64,000 nucleotides of DNA from Vagococcus bubulae (GCF_003950315.1 NZ_NGJT01000004.1:62001-126000), one strand, 5' to 3'. Counted from the first letter of the stretch, positions 39,588 through 51,096 are shown. Notes: generated by a model from the letters alone, not told the origin. Numbers and translations are program-made.

Positions 39588-41123
39588 ATGAAAAACAAAG
39601 TGAATCGTGACATACCAGATGAATTTTTAACAGAGTATTCTGTTTTTGAAACAACCGTAATTGATCATCAAAAAATTGATTATAAAGCCCCAACTGTCAA
39701 AGTGGTTTCTCAAAAAGATACAAAATTGGTTCATAGTATTAAAGACGTCATTGAAAAAGTTGGATTAGAAAATGGCATGACGATTTCATTCCATCATCAT
39801 TTCAGAGAAGGGGATTATGTCTTTAATCAAGTGATGTCTGTCATTAAAGAGATGAGATTTAAAGACTTAACGTTAGCACCTAGCTCTTTAACAAACGTGA
39901 TGAATGATATGGTTGTTGAGTGTATAAAAGAGGGTGTGATTACGCATATCACCTCTAGTGGAATGCGTGGCTCATTGGGAGAGTTTATTTCTCATGGCGG
40001 ACTGGATAATCCTGTTATTTTAAGATCACATGGTGGTCGGGCAAGAGCAGTCGAACAAGGTGAGATTAAAATTGATGTGGCCTTTTTAGGAGTACCAAAC
40101 GCAGATGAATATGGTAACGCGAATGCTATTCACGGAAAAGCAGTTTTTGGTTCTTTAGGATATGCGATGGTGGATGCAAAATATGCTGATAATGTCGTCT
40201 TAATTACTGATACCGTGGTACCATACCCATGCACCCCAATTAGTATTCCACAAACACAAGTTGATTATGTTGTGAAAGTGGATGAAATTGGGAATCCTGA
40301 AAAAATTGGAGCTGGCGCAACTCGTTTTACAAAAGATCCGAAAGAATTAAAAATCGCACAATTAACGAATGATGTGATTACACAATCACCATATTTTAAA
40401 AATGGTTTTTCTTTCCAAACAGGTACTGGAGGAGCTGCATTAGCAGTTAGTCGGTATTTAAAAGAAAGCATGGAAAAAGAGAACGTTAAAGCCTCTTTTG
40501 CTTTAGGTGGTATCACTAAACCAACTGTTGATTTGTTAAGTGAAGGATTTATTGATAAAGTATTAGATGTACAAGATTTTGATAAAGGTGCTGCTTTAGG
40601 AATGGCAGAACATGAAAATCAACAAGAAATTGATGCCTCATTCTATGCTGATCCATTTAATAAAGGCGCTGTAGTTAATCAATTAGATATTGTCATTTTA
40701 TCAGCGCTTGAAATTGATACAAAATTTAACGTGAATGTGATGACAGGTTCTGATGGTGTATTAAGAGGTGCAATTGGTGGGCATCAAGATGCCGCTAATG
40801 CTAAATTAACAATTATTACGGCACCACTTGTACGTGGCAGAATCCCAACAGTCGTAAATGATGTAACAACTGTGATTACACCAGGAGACAGTATTGATAT
40901 TTTAGTGACTGAAATAGGGATTGCCATTAATCCTAAACGTGAAGATTTAAAAGAAATTTTTGCTCAGTCAAAAGTACCAGTTTTTACAATTGAGGAATTA
41001 CAAAAACGTGCTGAAACAATTGTTGGAGTGCCTGAAAAATTAGAATTTACAGACCGTGTTGTGGCACTCATTGAGTACCGAGATGGGACACTAATTGATG
41101 TTGTCAAACAAATAAAAAGATAG
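39588..41123 (+). CDS. citF: Citrate lyase alpha subunit (citrate:acetyl-ACP transferase)
   Basis: 511 residues, the CoA-transferase-like subunit that swaps acetyl for citryl on CitD. Visible are [37 protein letters not shown] and a C-terminal [22 protein letters not shown], all characteristic of CitF. The start ATG follows the citE stop directly, with AAGGAGAG in the citE tail. Normal family length. Confidence 0.97.
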   Translation: MKNKVNRDIPDEFLTEYSVFETTVIDHQKIDYKAPTVKVVSQKDTKLVHSIKDVIEKVGLENGMTISFHHHFREGDYVFNQVMSVIKEMRFKDLTLAPSSLTNVMNDMVVECIKEGVITHITSSGMRGSLGEFISHGGLDNPVILRSHGGRARAVEQGEIKIDVAFLGVPNADEYGNANAIHGKAVFGSLGYAMVDAKYADNVVLITDTVVPYPCTPISIPQTQVDYVVKVDEIGNPEKIGAGATRFTKDPKELKIAQLTNDVITQSPYFKNGFSFQTGTGGAALAVSRYLKESMEKENVKASFALGGITKPTVDLLSEGFIDKVLDVQDFDKGAALGMAEHENQQEIDASFYADPFNKGAVVNQLDIVILSALEIDTKFNVNVMTGSDGVLRGAIGGHQDAANAKLTIITAPLVRGRIPTVVNDVTTVITPGDSIDILVTEIGIAINPKREDLKEIFAQSKVPVFTIEELQKRAETIVGVPEKLEFTDRVVALIEYRDGTLIDVVKQIKR

Positions 41124-41135
41124 GTGTGAGTGTTA

Positions 41136-42536
41136 ATGAAAAATGTATTTGAAAAAGGACATGAAATAACTTTAATGGATGCGTTAGATAATCGAGAAAA
41201 TCGTGTGTCTTTACAAAAAGAATTATTAGAACGTTATCCTACAAATACATTGATTTCATTAAAAATGAACATACCTGGACCAATTAAAACAAACAATGCG
41301 ATACGAAAAGTGTTCCATTCTGCAAGTGGTATTCTTCAACAGTATTTAGTGAAAAATGACGTGATACTACTTGCAGACACTAATCGTGATTTACCAACTG
41401 GGCCAGAAGGTTACTTTATAGTTGAGATGAATGATGTTGAGGCAAAAGCATTGTGTATAAAACTAGAAGATGATTTTTTGCTAAGTTCTATGGTGGATTT
41501 AGATGTTTATACCTTAACAGATGATGGGATTCAAGATATCTCTAGGCAGTCATTGAATATCCCACCTAGAAAGTGTTTCGTTTGTCAACACGAAGCAAAA
41601 GCTTGTGCTAGAAGTAAACAACACACGCTAAAAGAAATCCAACAAAAGTTAGTGACGTTGTATACTGATTATTATTTTTCTGAGATAAAACAGTCTGTTG
41701 CTCAATGCGCACAAAAAGCGTTATTGTATGAAGTAACCTGTACCCCAAAACCTGGACTGGTTGATGCAATGGATTCTGGTTCGCATGATGATATGACGAT
41801 ATATACATTTATAAATAGCAGTTGTGTGTTAACGCCATTCTTTGCTTCTTTTTTTGAAGAAGGATATCATTATCCTAAAGAGAAACCATTAAACGAGTTA
41901 TTTGCCATGATACGTCCAATTGGAATTGAGGCAGAAAAGTCTATGAATGAGGCTACCCAGCAAGTGAACACACATAAAGGGGCAATCTTTTCTTTAGGCG
42001 TGTTAATGACAGCTTTAGGATATGCCTTTGCTCAATCGGGTTATTTTGATTTAAAACACATTCAAGACATCATAAAAGACATGTTATGTCATTTGATGGA
42101 TGATTTTGATGGCGTGGGAAATAAACGTTCTGAAGACTTAACTATTGGTGAAAGATTATTTTTAGATTATGGTATTTCAGGGATTCGAGGAGCAGCAAGT
42201 AGTGGTTACTCACTAGTCTTTAATCATTCGTTGCCTTATCTAACTACCCAAACCGCTGGAAACTTTAATGAGCGAATGATTGATACGTTGTTGTATTTAT
42301 TACAGTTTTCTAAAGATACAAATCTTATTAAACGAGCAGGTACTGTGGAAATATTAGATGACGCTAGAAAAAGTGCAACGGATATTTTAGCTTTCGGTGG
42401 TGTAAAATCAACTAAAGGCAATGAATTATATCTTGAGATGATACATGAATACAAAGAGAGAAATTTAAGTATTGGTGGAACGGCAGATTTATTAATTATG
42501 ACGTTATGTCTTTACTTTATAGAACAATTATCATAA
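41136..42536 (+). CDS. citXG: Fused CitX-CitG: apo-citrate lyase phosphoribosyl-dephospho-CoA transferase / triphosphoribosyl-dephospho-CoA synthase
   Basis: A 466-residue fusion. Residues 1-170 are the CitX transferase, with GPIKTN and a Cys-rich PPRKCFVCQHEAKACARS. Residues 185-466 are the CitG synthase, with CTPKPGLVDAMDSGSHDDM, NTHKGAIFSLG and GIRGAASSGY. Together they make and attach the prosthetic group of CitD. Such fusions are known in some lactic acid bacteria and in Haemophilus. ATG 41136 with AGGTG upstream is preferred to GTG 41130. Last gene of the operon; a terminator follows. Confidence 0.93.
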   Translation: MKNVFEKGHEITLMDALDNRENRVSLQKELLERYPTNTLISLKMNIPGPIKTNNAIRKVFHSASGILQQYLVKNDVILLADTNRDLPTGPEGYFIVEMNDVEAKALCIKLEDDFLLSSMVDLDVYTLTDDGIQDISRQSLNIPPRKCFVCQHEAKACARSKQHTLKEIQQKLVTLYTDYYFSEIKQSVAQCAQKALLYEVTCTPKPGLVDAMDSGSHDDMTIYTFINSSCVLTPFFASFFEEGYHYPKEKPLNELFAMIRPIGIEAEKSMNEATQQVNTHKGAIFSLGVLMTALGYAFAQSGYFDLKHIQDIIKDMLCHLMDDFDGVGNKRSEDLTIGERLFLDYGISGIRGAASSGYSLVFNHSLPYLTTQTAGNFNERMIDTLLYLLQFSKDTNLIKRAGTVEILDDARKSATDILAFGGVKSTKGNELYLEMIHEYKERNLSIGGTADLLIMTLCLYFIEQLS

Positions 42537-42541
42537 CAAGG

Positions 42542-42567
42542 CTACCTATAAAATGGGTAGTTTTTTT
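42542..42567 (+). terminator. Terminator of the citrate operon
   Basis: CTACC(t) / ataaaat / GGGTAG followed by T7. Confidence 0.8.
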
Positions 42568-42721
42568 ATTTTAGGATGACATTAATTATGATTGTAAGAC
42601 TTAATGTGTTTATGACACTTATTATTTTGAAAATCAAGCAGAAAAGTAGGGAATAAAATGAAAATATGGTACTATTTTATAAAAGTTACTTTTAGTAAGT
42701 AATAAAGGGAGGTACCAATTT

Positions 42722-43489
42722 ATGAAAAAACTATTTGGATTAGTCTTTATTTTAACAACACTAACTGCTTGTTCAGATAAAGTGGTGAAAGAACAAGCGA
42801 CCACTTTTGAAACGAGTACGATTGAAACAATTAGCTCTTCTACTTCTCAATCGGTTGAAGCAACAGAACAATCGTCAAGTCATGTTTTAAAGAAGTTTGA
42901 ATCAGGAATGTTACTTCAAGCAGTTGGGAATAATGACGTTAATCAAGTTAAAGAAATATTATCTGATTATGATTATATAGTCGACGAGCAAAATGAGAAG
43001 GGCGAAACACCTTTAGTCATAGCGACACATAACAATCAGGTGGAAATTGCAAAATTATTAGTTGATGCAGGAGCGGATGTTAATAAACAAGATAACATTC
43101 AAGATAGTGCTTATCTGTACGCTGCTGCTCAAGGTAAGACAGAGATTTTAGCTTATATATTAGAAAATAGTACACCAAATCAAGCGATTTATAATCGTTT
43201 TGGTGGGAATGCTATTATTCCAGCAGCTGAAAAAGGGCATCTAGAAAATGTTAAATTGTTGATTAATGATGGGAAAGTAGATATTAATCATCAAAATGAT
43301 TCTGGCTATACAGCTTTAATTGAAGCAGTGGCTTTAAGAGATGGATCAAAGGTCTATCAAGACATTGTGGCTGAATTGTTAAAAGCAGGAGCAGATAAAA
43401 CATTAAGAGATAATTCAGGAAGAACGGCTGAAGATTATGCTAAGCAATTAGGCTATGGAAATATTCTGAAACAATTGCAACAATCATAA
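42722..43489 (+). CDS. Ankyrin-repeat lipoprotein
   Basis: A 255-residue lipoprotein. The signal peptide ends in lipobox LTAC (Cys17), then there is a Ser/Thr-rich linker to about residue 58. About five ankyrin repeats follow (NEKGETPLVIATHNNQVEIAKLLVDAGADVN and similar, quoted in part). It should sit on the outer face of the membrane and bind a protein partner; the partner is unknown. GGGAGGTA precedes the ATG. It stands as a single gene between the citrate operon and secA, both of which have their own terminators or starts. Confidence 0.88.
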   Translation: MKKLFGLVFILTTLTACSDKVVKEQATTFETSTIETISSSTSQSVEATEQSSSHVLKKFESGMLLQAVGNNDVNQVKEILSDYDYIVDEQNEKGETPLVIATHNNQVEIAKLLVDAGADVNKQDNIQDSAYLYAAAQGKTEILAYILENSTPNQAIYNRFGGNAIIPAAEKGHLENVKLLINDGKVDINHQNDSGYTALIEAVALRDGSKVYQDIVAELLKAGADKTLRDNSGRTAEDYAKQLGYGNILKQLQQS

Positions 43490-43506
43490 GTGACGTTATA
43501 TTAATG

Positions 43507-43548
43507 AACGTGAAAGTGAGAGTAATCTTAACTTTTCACGTTTTTTTG
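43507..43548 (+). terminator. Terminator after the ankyrin lipoprotein gene
   Basis: AACGTGAAAGT and ACTTTTCACGTT form a stem with one bulged base around a 13-base loop, followed by T7. Confidence 0.8.
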
Positions 43549-43712
43549 TCTTTAGAGTTAGAAAATTTTAAAGAAATATCACTTAATCGCCCCTTTTTTT
43601 TCTTAAAGAGTTTTATTTTTCATAAACAAATGATAGAATGTATAAGATGACCTTATTATGTAAGATGTCAGTACTTCTAGGAGAATAAGGATGAGAGGGT
43701 AGGAAAGAATTC

Positions 43713-46241
43713 ATGGCTAATTTTTTAAAGCAATTAATTGAAAATGATAAAAAAGATTTAAAACGCTTAGGACATATGGCGGATAATATTGATAAATTGG
43801 CGCCACAAATGTCAGAGTTAACAGATGATCAACTTAAAGCAAAAACAGAGGAATTTAAAGCACGTTATACAAAAGGTGAAACGTTAGATGATTTACTTTT
43901 TGAAGCATTCGCAGTTGTTAGGGAAGCGGCAAAACGTGTTTTAGGTTTGTTCCCATATAAAGTGCAAATGATGGGTGGGATTGTGTTACACGAAGGCGGT
44001 ATTCCAGAAATGAAAACCGGTGAAGGTAAAACATTAACTGCCACAATGCCAGTGTATTTAAATGCCTTATCAGGTGAAGGGGTACACGTTGTAACGGTAA
44101 ATGAGTACTTATCAACACGTGATGCTAGTGAGATGGGTGAGTTATATAACTTTTTAGGCCTAACAGTTGGTTTAAACATTAACTCAAAATCTTCAGATGA
44201 AAAACGTTTAGCTTATGCTTGTGATATCACTTATTCAACAAATAATGAATTAGGATTTGATTATTTAAGAGATAACATGGTTGTTTACAAAGAACAAATG
44301 GTTCAACGTCCATTAAACTTTGCGGTAGTGGATGAGGTCGATTCAATTTTAATTGATGAAGCTAGAACACCCTTGATTATTTCTGGTCAAGCTGAAAAAT
44401 CAACTGCATATTACACAAGAGTGGATAATTTCATTAAAACATTAACTGAAGAAGAAGATTACAAAATTGATGTTCAATCAAAAACAATCAGTTTAACAGA
44501 ACAAGGGATTACAAAAGCAGAAAAATATTTTGATGTTGAAAATCTTTACGATATTGAAAATACTTCTTTAACACATTATGTCGATCAATCTTTACGTGCC
44601 AACTATATCATGTTACGTGATATTGATTATGTGGTTCAAGAAGGTAAAGTATTAATCGTTGATCAATTTACTGGTCGTATCATGGATGGTCGTCGCTATT
44701 CAGATGGTCTTCATCAAGCAATCGAAGCCAAAGAAGGCGTAGAAATTGAAGATGAAACAAAAACAATGGCAAACATTACATTCCAGAACTATTTCCGTAT
44801 GTATAAAAAATTATCTGGTATGACTGGTACAGCGAAAACAGAAGAAGAAGAGTTTAGAGAAATTTATAACATGCAAGTTATTCAAATTCCGACAAACAAA
44901 CCAATTATTCGTGATGATCGTGCGGATTTATTATATCCAACACTATCAAGTAAGTTTCAAGCAGTAGTGAAAGATATTAAAGAGCGTCATGAAATTGGCC
45001 AACCAGTTTTAGTTGGTACAGTAGCTGTTGAAACGTCAGAATTATTATCTGATTTATTAAATAAAGCCAAAGTACCACATCAAATCTTGAATGCGAAAAA
45101 TCACTTTAAAGAAGCCGAAATTATCATGAATGCTGGTCAAAAAGGTGCTGTAACAATCGCAACAAATATGGCCGGTCGTGGTACAGATATTCGTTTGGGT
45201 GCTGGTGTACGTGAAGTAGGCGGATTGGCTGTTATTGGGACTGAACGCCATGAATCTCGTCGTATTGATAATCAGTTACGTGGTCGTGCTGGTCGTCAAG
45301 GAGATCCAGGTATGTCACAATTCTATCTATCACTTGAAGATGATTTGATGAAGCGTTTTGGTTCTGAAAGAATTAAAGTGTTCTTAGATCGTATGAAGTT
45401 AGAAGAAGAAGATGCTGTCATTCAAAGTAAGATGTTATCTAAACAAGTAGAATCAGCTCAAAAACGTGTAGAAGGAAATAACTATGATACACGTAAGAAC
45501 GTCTTGCAATATGATGACGTGATGCGTGAACAACGTGAAGTCATTTATAAACAACGTCGTGAAGTGATTATGTCAGAAGTTGATTTACAACCTGTTTTAC
45601 TTGGAATGGTTGAAAGAACTGTAGATCGCTATGTTGATGGACACACTCAAGGTGAGAAAAAAGATTGGAACCTTGAAGGATTAGTAGACTTTGTTGGTTC
45701 AGCTATTACGCATGAAGATGCCATTAGCTTATCTGATTTTGAAGGTAAAACACCTGAAGAAATGAAAACATTCATTTATGACAAAGCAAAAGCTATCTAT
45801 AATGAAAAAGCCGAAATTTTAAGTAGTGAAGAACAGTTATTAGAATTCCAAAAAGTAGTTATCTTAAGAGTAGTCGATACAAAATGGACAGACCATATTG
45901 ATGCAATGGATCAACTAAGAGAGTCTATTGGGTTGCGTGCTTATGGGCAAAATAATCCATTGGTTGACTATCAAACTGAAGGATACGACATGTTTAATAA
46001 TATGGTTGGAGCGATTGAATATGAAGTGACTCGTTTATTCATGAAATCTGAAATCAGACAAAATGTTCAACGTGAACAAGTAGCTCAAGGCGAAGCGGTC
46101 AAACCAACATTAGAACAAGGTCAAGTATCTAATGATGAGAAGAAACAACCAATTCGTGTTGACGAAAAAATTGGACGCAATGATTTATGTCCATGTGGAA
46201 GTGGCAAGAAATATAAAAATTGTCATGGTAAACCATCATAA
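43713..46241 (+). CDS. secA: Preprotein translocase ATPase SecA
   Basis: The 842-residue motor of the Sec pathway at the cytoplasmic membrane. Walker A is [13 protein letters not shown], the DEAD-like box is [21 protein letters not shown], and motif VI is [10 protein letters not shown]. The C-terminal zinc/SecB-binding tail [17 protein letters not shown] is complete. Its order with prfB, ftsE and ftsX is conserved. No hpf gene precedes it in this window; the neighbour is the ankyrin lipoprotein. The start ATG lies about 10 bases after GGGTAGG. Confidence 0.97.
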   Translation: MANFLKQLIENDKKDLKRLGHMADNIDKLAPQMSELTDDQLKAKTEEFKARYTKGETLDDLLFEAFAVVREAAKRVLGLFPYKVQMMGGIVLHEGGIPEMKTGEGKTLTATMPVYLNALSGEGVHVVTVNEYLSTRDASEMGELYNFLGLTVGLNINSKSSDEKRLAYACDITYSTNNELGFDYLRDNMVVYKEQMVQRPLNFAVVDEVDSILIDEARTPLIISGQAEKSTAYYTRVDNFIKTLTEEEDYKIDVQSKTISLTEQGITKAEKYFDVENLYDIENTSLTHYVDQSLRANYIMLRDIDYVVQEGKVLIVDQFTGRIMDGRRYSDGLHQAIEAKEGVEIEDETKTMANITFQNYFRMYKKLSGMTGTAKTEEEEFREIYNMQVIQIPTNKPIIRDDRADLLYPTLSSKFQAVVKDIKERHEIGQPVLVGTVAVETSELLSDLLNKAKVPHQILNAKNHFKEAEIIMNAGQKGAVTIATNMAGRGTDIRLGAGVREVGGLAVIGTERHESRRIDNQLRGRAGRQGDPGMSQFYLSLEDDLMKRFGSERIKVFLDRMKLEEEDAVIQSKMLSKQVESAQKRVEGNNYDTRKNVLQYDDVMREQREVIYKQRREVIMSEVDLQPVLLGMVERTVDRYVDGHTQGEKKDWNLEGLVDFVGSAITHEDAISLSDFEGKTPEEMKTFIYDKAKAIYNEKAEILSSEEQLLEFQKVVILRVVDTKWTDHIDAMDQLRESIGLRAYGQNNPLVDYQTEGYDMFNNMVGAIEYEVTRLFMKSEIRQNVQREQVAQGEAVKPTLEQGQVSNDEKKQPIRVDEKIGRNDLCPCGSGKKYKNCHGKPS

Positions 46242-46250
46242 TAAATCAAG

Positions 46251-46277
46251 AAGCGACTTAGTCTAACTGAGTCGCTT
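46251..46277 (+). terminator. Hairpin between secA and prfB
   Basis: AAGCGACTTAG / tctaa / CTGAGTCGCTT is a near-perfect 11-bp stem. It is followed by CCCTTATTT rather than a T run, so termination would be weak. Confidence 0.5.
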
Positions 46278-46305
46278 CCCTTATTTAAAGAAAGGGAGAT
46301 AAGCA

Positions 46306-47401
46306 ATGGAGATTAGCGATATAAAAAATGAATTAAGTAAAATTGAAACAAAAATAACAAATTTTAGGGGGTCTCTTTGACTTAGAGTCTCTAGAAGAAC
46401 AAATCGCTGAATGCGAGTATGAAATGGCTACACCTGGCTTTTGGGACGACAATGAATCTGCTCAGATAGTTATTGATAAAGTGAATCAATTAAAATCACA
46501 ATATGATACTTTCAAAAAAACAGAAGAAGCCTATGAAGAATTAGAAATTTTATTGGAAATGGCTGAAGAAGGCGACGAAGAATCTCAAAAAGAATTAGAA
46601 GAAAAATTAGCAAAGACAACTCAAATCGTAGAAGAATACGAATTAGCACAACTACTTAATGGGGAATATGACCAAAATAATGCTGTGTTAGAACTTCATC
46701 CTGGAGCTGGTGGAACAGAGTCACAAGACTGGGGAAGCATGCTTCTTAGAATGTATACTAGATGGGCTGAATCAAAAGGATTTCAAGTTGAAACAGTTGA
46801 TTATCAAGCTGGAGATGAAGCTGGGATTAAAAGTGTGACACTCTTAATCAAAGGATATAATGCCTATGGTTATTTGAAATCTGAGAAAGGCGTTCATCGC
46901 TTAGTTCGTATCTCTCCATTTGATTCTAACTCAAGACGTCATACATCCTTTTGTTCAGTCGATGTGATGCCAGAATTAACAAATGATATCAATATTGAAG
47001 TCAAACCAGATGATATTAAAGTTGACACATTTCGTGCCAGTGGAGCTGGTGGTCAGCATATTAATAAAACCGATTCAGCTGTCAGAATCACCCATATTCC
47101 AACAGGATTTGTGGTGTCTAGTCAGGCGCAACGTTCTCAATTAAAAAATAGAGAGCAAGCAATGAGTATGTTAAAAGCAAAGTTATATCAATTAGAAATT
47201 GAAAAACAAGAACAAGAAGCAGCTGCGATTAAAGGCGAGCAGTTAGAAATAGGCTGGGGTTCACAAATACGTTCTTATGTGTTTCATCCATACTCGATGG
47301 TTAAAGATCATCGAACGAATTATGAAGTGGGGAACACTCAACCAGTAATGGATGGAGAGCTAGATGGGTTTATTGATGCGTATTTAAGATGGAAATTATA
47401 A
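46306..47401 (+). CDS. prfB: Peptide chain release factor 2, with programmed +1 frameshift
   Basis: RF2 is encoded in two frames: 46306-46377 (24 codons, ending CTT before in-frame TGA 46378-46380) and 46379-47401, together 364 residues. Slipping +1 at CTT-TGA-C restores the frame into [22 protein letters not shown] (quoted in part). The tripeptide stop-recognition motif SPF and the hydrolysis motif [11 protein letters not shown] are both in the second frame. RF2 terminates at UGA and UAA, so low RF2 favours the shift and the factor autoregulates. AAAGGGAGA precedes ATG 46306. Confidence 0.97.
46366..46381 (+). other. prfB programmed frameshift signal
   Basis: The internal Shine-Dalgarno AGGGGG (46366-46371), then TCT, the slippery CTT codon and TGA followed by C. 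This is the standard prfB +1 recoding signal, with the usual 3-base gap between the Shine-Dalgarno-like run and the CTT codon. Confidence 0.96.
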
Positions 47402-47526
47402 TACTTTTATTTGACAGTTAACAAGTAATTGATATATATTTGTAATCAAATCCTAAAGAAGGCATGTTATACTATATTGGGATTGATTATATATTAGTCA
47501 AAATAACAAGTTGGAGAGATAAACTT

Positions 47527-48213
47527 ATGATAGAGATGAAAAAAGTAACAAAGAAATACTCCAATGGGACAACAGCGATTCGTAACTTATCCATAACAAT
47601 CAATCAAGGTGAGTTTGTTTATGTCGTTGGTCCAAGTGGGGCAGGTAAATCAACTTTCATCAAATTAATGTATCGTGAAGAAATTGCAACAAAAGGAACA
47701 TTAAATGTTTGTGGATATGATTTATTGACAATTAAAAATCGTAACGTCCCTTATTTACGTCGTGAAATTGGGATTGTGTTTCAGGATTATAAATTATTAC
47801 CGCAAAAAACAGTGTACGAAAACGTTGCTTACGCTATGCAGGTAATCGGAAAAAAACCGCGTGAAGTAAAACGTCGTGTTTTAGAAGTACTTGATTTAGT
47901 TGGTTTAAAACATAAGGTTCGCGTTTTTCCAGATGAACTATCTGGTGGGGAACAACAACGTGTGGCGATTGCACGTGCGATTGTTAATACACCTAAAGTA
48001 CTGATTGCCGATGAGCCAACAGGTAATTTAGATCCTGAGAACTCATGGGAAATTATGGAGCTACTAGAGCGAATTAATAATCAAGGAACAACTGTTGTTA
48101 TGGCAACACATAATAGTACAATTGTAAATAGAATTCGTCATCGCGTCTTAGCTATTGAAAATGGTCGTATTACAAGAGACCAAGATGAGGGGGATTATGG
48201 CTACGATGATTAG
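47527..48213 (+). CDS. ftsE: Cell division ATP-binding protein FtsE
   Basis: A 228-residue ABC ATPase that, with FtsX, activates peptidoglycan hydrolases during growth and division. Walker A is GPSGAGKST, signature [14 protein letters not shown], Walker [15 protein letters not shown] and switch [11 protein letters not shown] 47527 follows TTGGAGAGA; an earlier in-frame start at 47464 is not supported. Its 3' end overlaps ftsX by 17 bases. Confidence 0.96.
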   Translation: MIEMKKVTKKYSNGTTAIRNLSITINQGEFVYVVGPSGAGKSTFIKLMYREEIATKGTLNVCGYDLLTIKNRNVPYLRREIGIVFQDYKLLPQKTVYENVAYAMQVIGKKPREVKRRVLEVLDLVGLKHKVRVFPDELSGGEQQRVAIARAIVNTPKVLIADEPTGNLDPENSWEIMELLERINNQGTTVVMATHNSTIVNRIRHRVLAIENGRITRDQDEGDYGYDD

Positions 48214-49093
48214 TAATTTTTTTAGACACATAGGTAGTGCATTAAAGAATCTAAAACGAAATGGTTGGATGACGTTAGCGTCAGTCAGTGCTGTAACTGT
48301 AACGTTAACACTTGTTGGAATTTTTCTAGGTGTTATTTTAAACGTTGCAAAAATTGCAGATGACATCAAAGACAATGTAGATGTTTCAGTATTTATTGAT
48401 ATTGGGACACCTGAGAGTGAAGTAAAAGAACTAGGTGAAAAGCTAAAAGATATTGATGGAGTAAAAGATGTTACTTTCTCTAGTAAACAAAATGAATATA
48501 AAAAATTAGTAGATAAATTAGGCGATACATGGAAACTTTTCGGTGAAGATGAGAATCCATTGTATGACGTGTATGTTTTAACAGCGGCTAATGCAGAGGA
48601 TATTCCAGATATTCAAAAAGCGGCATCTGCTTTACCAAGTGTACAAAAGGCCGATTACGGTGGACGAAATTCTGATAAGTTATTTAAGATTTCTAAAGAT
48701 GTGAGATTATGGGGAACGATTGCAGCTATCTTCTTACTAGGTGTGGCGGTATTCTTAATTTCTAACACCATCCGTATTACCATTATTTCGAGAAAACGCG
48801 AAATTCAAATTATGCGTCTTGTAGGAGCAAAAAATAGCTTTATTAAAGGACCATTCTTCTTAGAAGGAGCGTTTATTGGTCTTTTAGGATCAATCATTCC
48901 CGTACTACTTGTAACCTTTGCTTATCCAAGAGTGTATGTGATTTTTACGAAAAGTATGATTGCTAATGCCTCATATGATTTGATTGCACCAAGTAGTTTA
49001 ATGTGGCAATTAAATACATTGTTGGTTGTTGTTGGTGTTGTCATCGGATCTATGGGTTCAGTGATGTCTATGAGACGATTCTTAAAAATATAA
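48197..49093 (+). CDS. ftsX: Cell division protein FtsX
   Basis: About 298 residues with the FtsX layout: a cytosolic N-terminus (FFRHIGSALKNLKRNGWMTLASV), membrane helix 1 (about 28-50), an extracellular loop (about 51-180) and three C-terminal helices (from about 185). The loop is where partner hydrolases bind in streptococci. Start ATG 48197 overlaps ftsE; ATG 48206 is an alternative with a better Shine-Dalgarno distance. A GH73 hydrolase is encoded elsewhere in this window, but no link between them is shown. Confidence 0.95.
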   Translation: MATMISNFFRHIGSALKNLKRNGWMTLASVSAVTVTLTLVGIFLGVILNVAKIADDIKDNVDVSVFIDIGTPESEVKELGEKLKDIDGVKDVTFSSKQNEYKKLVDKLGDTWKLFGEDENPLYDVYVLTAANAEDIPDIQKAASALPSVQKADYGGRNSDKLFKISKDVRLWGTIAAIFLLGVAVFLISNTIRITIISRKREIQIMRLVGAKNSFIKGPFFLEGAFIGLLGSIIPVLLVTFAYPRVYVIFTKSMIANASYDLIAPSSLMWQLNTLLVVVGVVIGSMGSVMSMRRFLKI

Positions 49094-49101
49094 TTTATAG
49101 G

Positions 49102-49135
49102 AAAGAAATAGGACAATTGTCTTATTTCTTTTTTT
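49102..49135 (+). terminator. Terminator after ftsX
   Basis: AAAGAAATAgGAC / aatt / GTCtTATTTCTTT followed by a T run. Confidence 0.85.
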
Positions 49136-49210
49136 ATACTTTTCTTTCACAGATGATACACCAGGTATGTTATAATTGAGAACAGAGAATATGAAGAAGG
49201 AGTGATGTAA

Positions 49211-50107
49211 ATGACTGAAAACCAGATTGATAGTTTGCAATTAGTTGTCATTACTGGAATGAGTGGTGCTGGTAAGACGGTTGCAGTACAAAGTTTTGAA
49301 GACATGGGCTATTTTTGTATTGATAATTTGCCACCGACACTAATCCCTAAATTTTGGGAATTAATTAAAGAGTCAGGTAAAATCACTAAAATTGCGTTAG
49401 TTATTGACTTACGATCACGCGCATTTTTTGAAGAAATTCAAAGTATGTTAATTGAAATAGAAAATACAAAATTAGTGGATACAACCGTGATGTTTTTAGA
49501 TGCCTCAGATCAAGAATTAGTGTCTCGTTATAAAGAAACAAGACGAGCGCATCCACTTGCAATGGATGGACTAGTCACAGAGGGAATCAAGAAAGAAAGA
49601 GCTTTACTTGAAGAATTAAAAGGAGAAGCACAGTTAGTGATTGATACAACAGAACTAGCTCCTAGAGAATTAAGAGAACAGATTATGAAAAACTTCAAGA
49701 AACACGATACAAATACGTTTCGTGTTGAGATGGTTTCATTTGGATTTAAGTATGGCTTGCCAATTGATGCAGATATTGTAATGGATGTCAGGTTTTTGCC
49801 TAATCCTCATTATGTGGATGAGCTGCGTCCATTAACCGGTAAAGATAAACCGGTGTATGATTATGTGATGAATTCTCAGATGACAGAGTCTTTCTATCAA
49901 AAATATGAAGAATTAATTTTGGATATTTTACCAGGTTATATAAAAGAAGGAAAAATGAGTTTAACGATCGCGATTGGTTGTACTGGAGGACAACATCGTT
50001 CGGTGGCTTTAACTGAGAGATTAGGTAAGAAAATCTCTGCAGACTATAAAACCAATATTACCCACAGAGATATGATGAAACGTAAGGAATCAGTTAATCG
50101 TTCATGA
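49211..50107 (+). CDS. rapZ: RNase adapter/nucleotide-binding protein RapZ (YvcJ)
   Basis: 298 residues with Walker [12 protein letters not shown], the following [14 protein letters not shown] and the C-terminal [17 protein letters not shown] of the RapZ/YvcJ family. These bind nucleotides and, in enteric bacteria, adapt small RNAs to RNase E; the Gram-positive role is less clear (competence and carbon metabolism effects are reported for YvcJ). GAAGGAG precedes the ATG. The yvcK start overlaps its stop by 4 bases, in the conserved rapZ-yvcK-whiA order. Confidence 0.95.
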   Translation: MTENQIDSLQLVVITGMSGAGKTVAVQSFEDMGYFCIDNLPPTLIPKFWELIKESGKITKIALVIDLRSRAFFEEIQSMLIEIENTKLVDTTVMFLDASDQELVSRYKETRRAHPLAMDGLVTEGIKKERALLEELKGEAQLVIDTTELAPRELREQIMKNFKKHDTNTFRVEMVSFGFKYGLPIDADIVMDVRFLPNPHYVDELRPLTGKDKPVYDYVMNSQMTESFYQKYEELILDILPGYIKEGKMSLTIAIGCTGGQHRSVALTERLGKKISADYKTNITHRDMMKRKESVNRS

Positions 50108-51096
50108 AAACGTATCGTATAAGAAAGCCTAAAATTGTAGTGATTGGTGGCGGGACTGGTTTGCCCGTCATCTTACATGGGCTTAGAGATCAAAGTGCTG
50201 ATATTACAGCGATTGTAACAGTAGCTGATGATGGTGGAAGTAGTGGGCTTCTTCGTCAAAGCATTAATATGAGTCCTCCAGGTGATTTGAGAAACGTCTT
50301 AGTAGCATTATCTGATATGCCACAGATGTATGAAGATATTTTTCAATACCGTTTTAAAAAAGAAGATAATTTTTTAGCTAATCACACCATTGGAAATTTA
50401 ATCATTGCGGCGATGTCTGAGATGAAAAATAGTACTTATGAAGCGATACAATTGTTAAGTAAATTTATGCATGTAGATGGACATATTTACCCAGCAAGCG
50501 AGCAATCCATGACATTGCACGCTAAATTTTCTGATGGAACAGATGCAACAGGAGAAAGCACCATCGCAAAAGAACGAAAGAAAATTGATTATGTCTATGT
50601 GACCAATACAGCAGATGGCACGCCTGTTAAACCTGCTAGAAAAGTTATTTCAAGTATTCGTGATGCAAATATGATCGTTCTTGGACCAGGTAGTTTGTTT
50701 ACTAGTATTTTACCTAATTTGATGATTAAAGATTTAGGTGAAGCTGTATGTAAATCAGAGGCAGAAGTAGTGTATATTTGTAATATTATGACGCAAAAAG
50801 GCGAGACAGAACATTTTTCTGATGCGGATCATGTCCGTGTATTACATCATCATTTAGGTAAACAATTTATTGATACCGTATTGGTGAATACAGAGCCGAT
50901 ACCTGATAACTACATTGATCCAACCATCTATGATGAGTATTTATTACAAGTTAAGCATGATTTTCAAGGGTTGCGTGATGAAGGGTGTCGTGTGATATCG
51001 ACTGACTTTTTAGAGTTAAAAGATGGAGGAGTTTTCCATGATCGCACAAAAGTAGTGGAAGAACTATTCCGTTTGGTTTTTGGAGCAAAATATTAA
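50104..51096 (+). CDS. yvcK: Gluconeogenesis factor YvcK (CofD-like, UDP-sugar binding)
   Basis: A 330-residue CofD-like protein. The N-terminal nucleotide-binding stretch [18 protein letters not shown] is followed by [11 protein letters not shown] and [13 protein letters not shown]. Members bind UDP-sugars and are needed for wall synthesis and growth on gluconeogenic carbon. The ATG overlaps the rapZ stop (ATGA), implying coupling. The next gene is whiA, 18 bases downstream. Confidence 0.95.
   Translation: MKTYRIRKPKIVVIGGGTGLPVILHGLRDQSADITAIVTVADDGGSSGLLRQSINMSPPGDLRNVLVALSDMPQMYEDIFQYRFKKEDNFLANHTIGNLIIAAMSEMKNSTYEAIQLLSKFMHVDGHIYPASEQSMTLHAKFSDGTDATGESTIAKERKKIDYVYVTNTADGTPVKPARKVISSIRDANMIVLGPGSLFTSILPNLMIKDLGEAVCKSEAEVVYICNIMTQKGETEHFSDADHVRVLHHHLGKQFIDTVLVNTEPIPDNYIDPTIYDEYLLQVKHDFQGLRDEGCRVISTDFLELKDGGVFHDRTKVVEELFRLVFGAKY

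Noticed and set aside
46424-47401. A shorter RF2 starting at an internal ATG
   Set aside because: The programmed frameshift upstream restores the full-length family N-terminus.
47464-47526. FtsE start 63 bases upstream
   Set aside because: Adds residues absent from the family and has no Shine-Dalgarno; TTGGAGAGA favours 47527.
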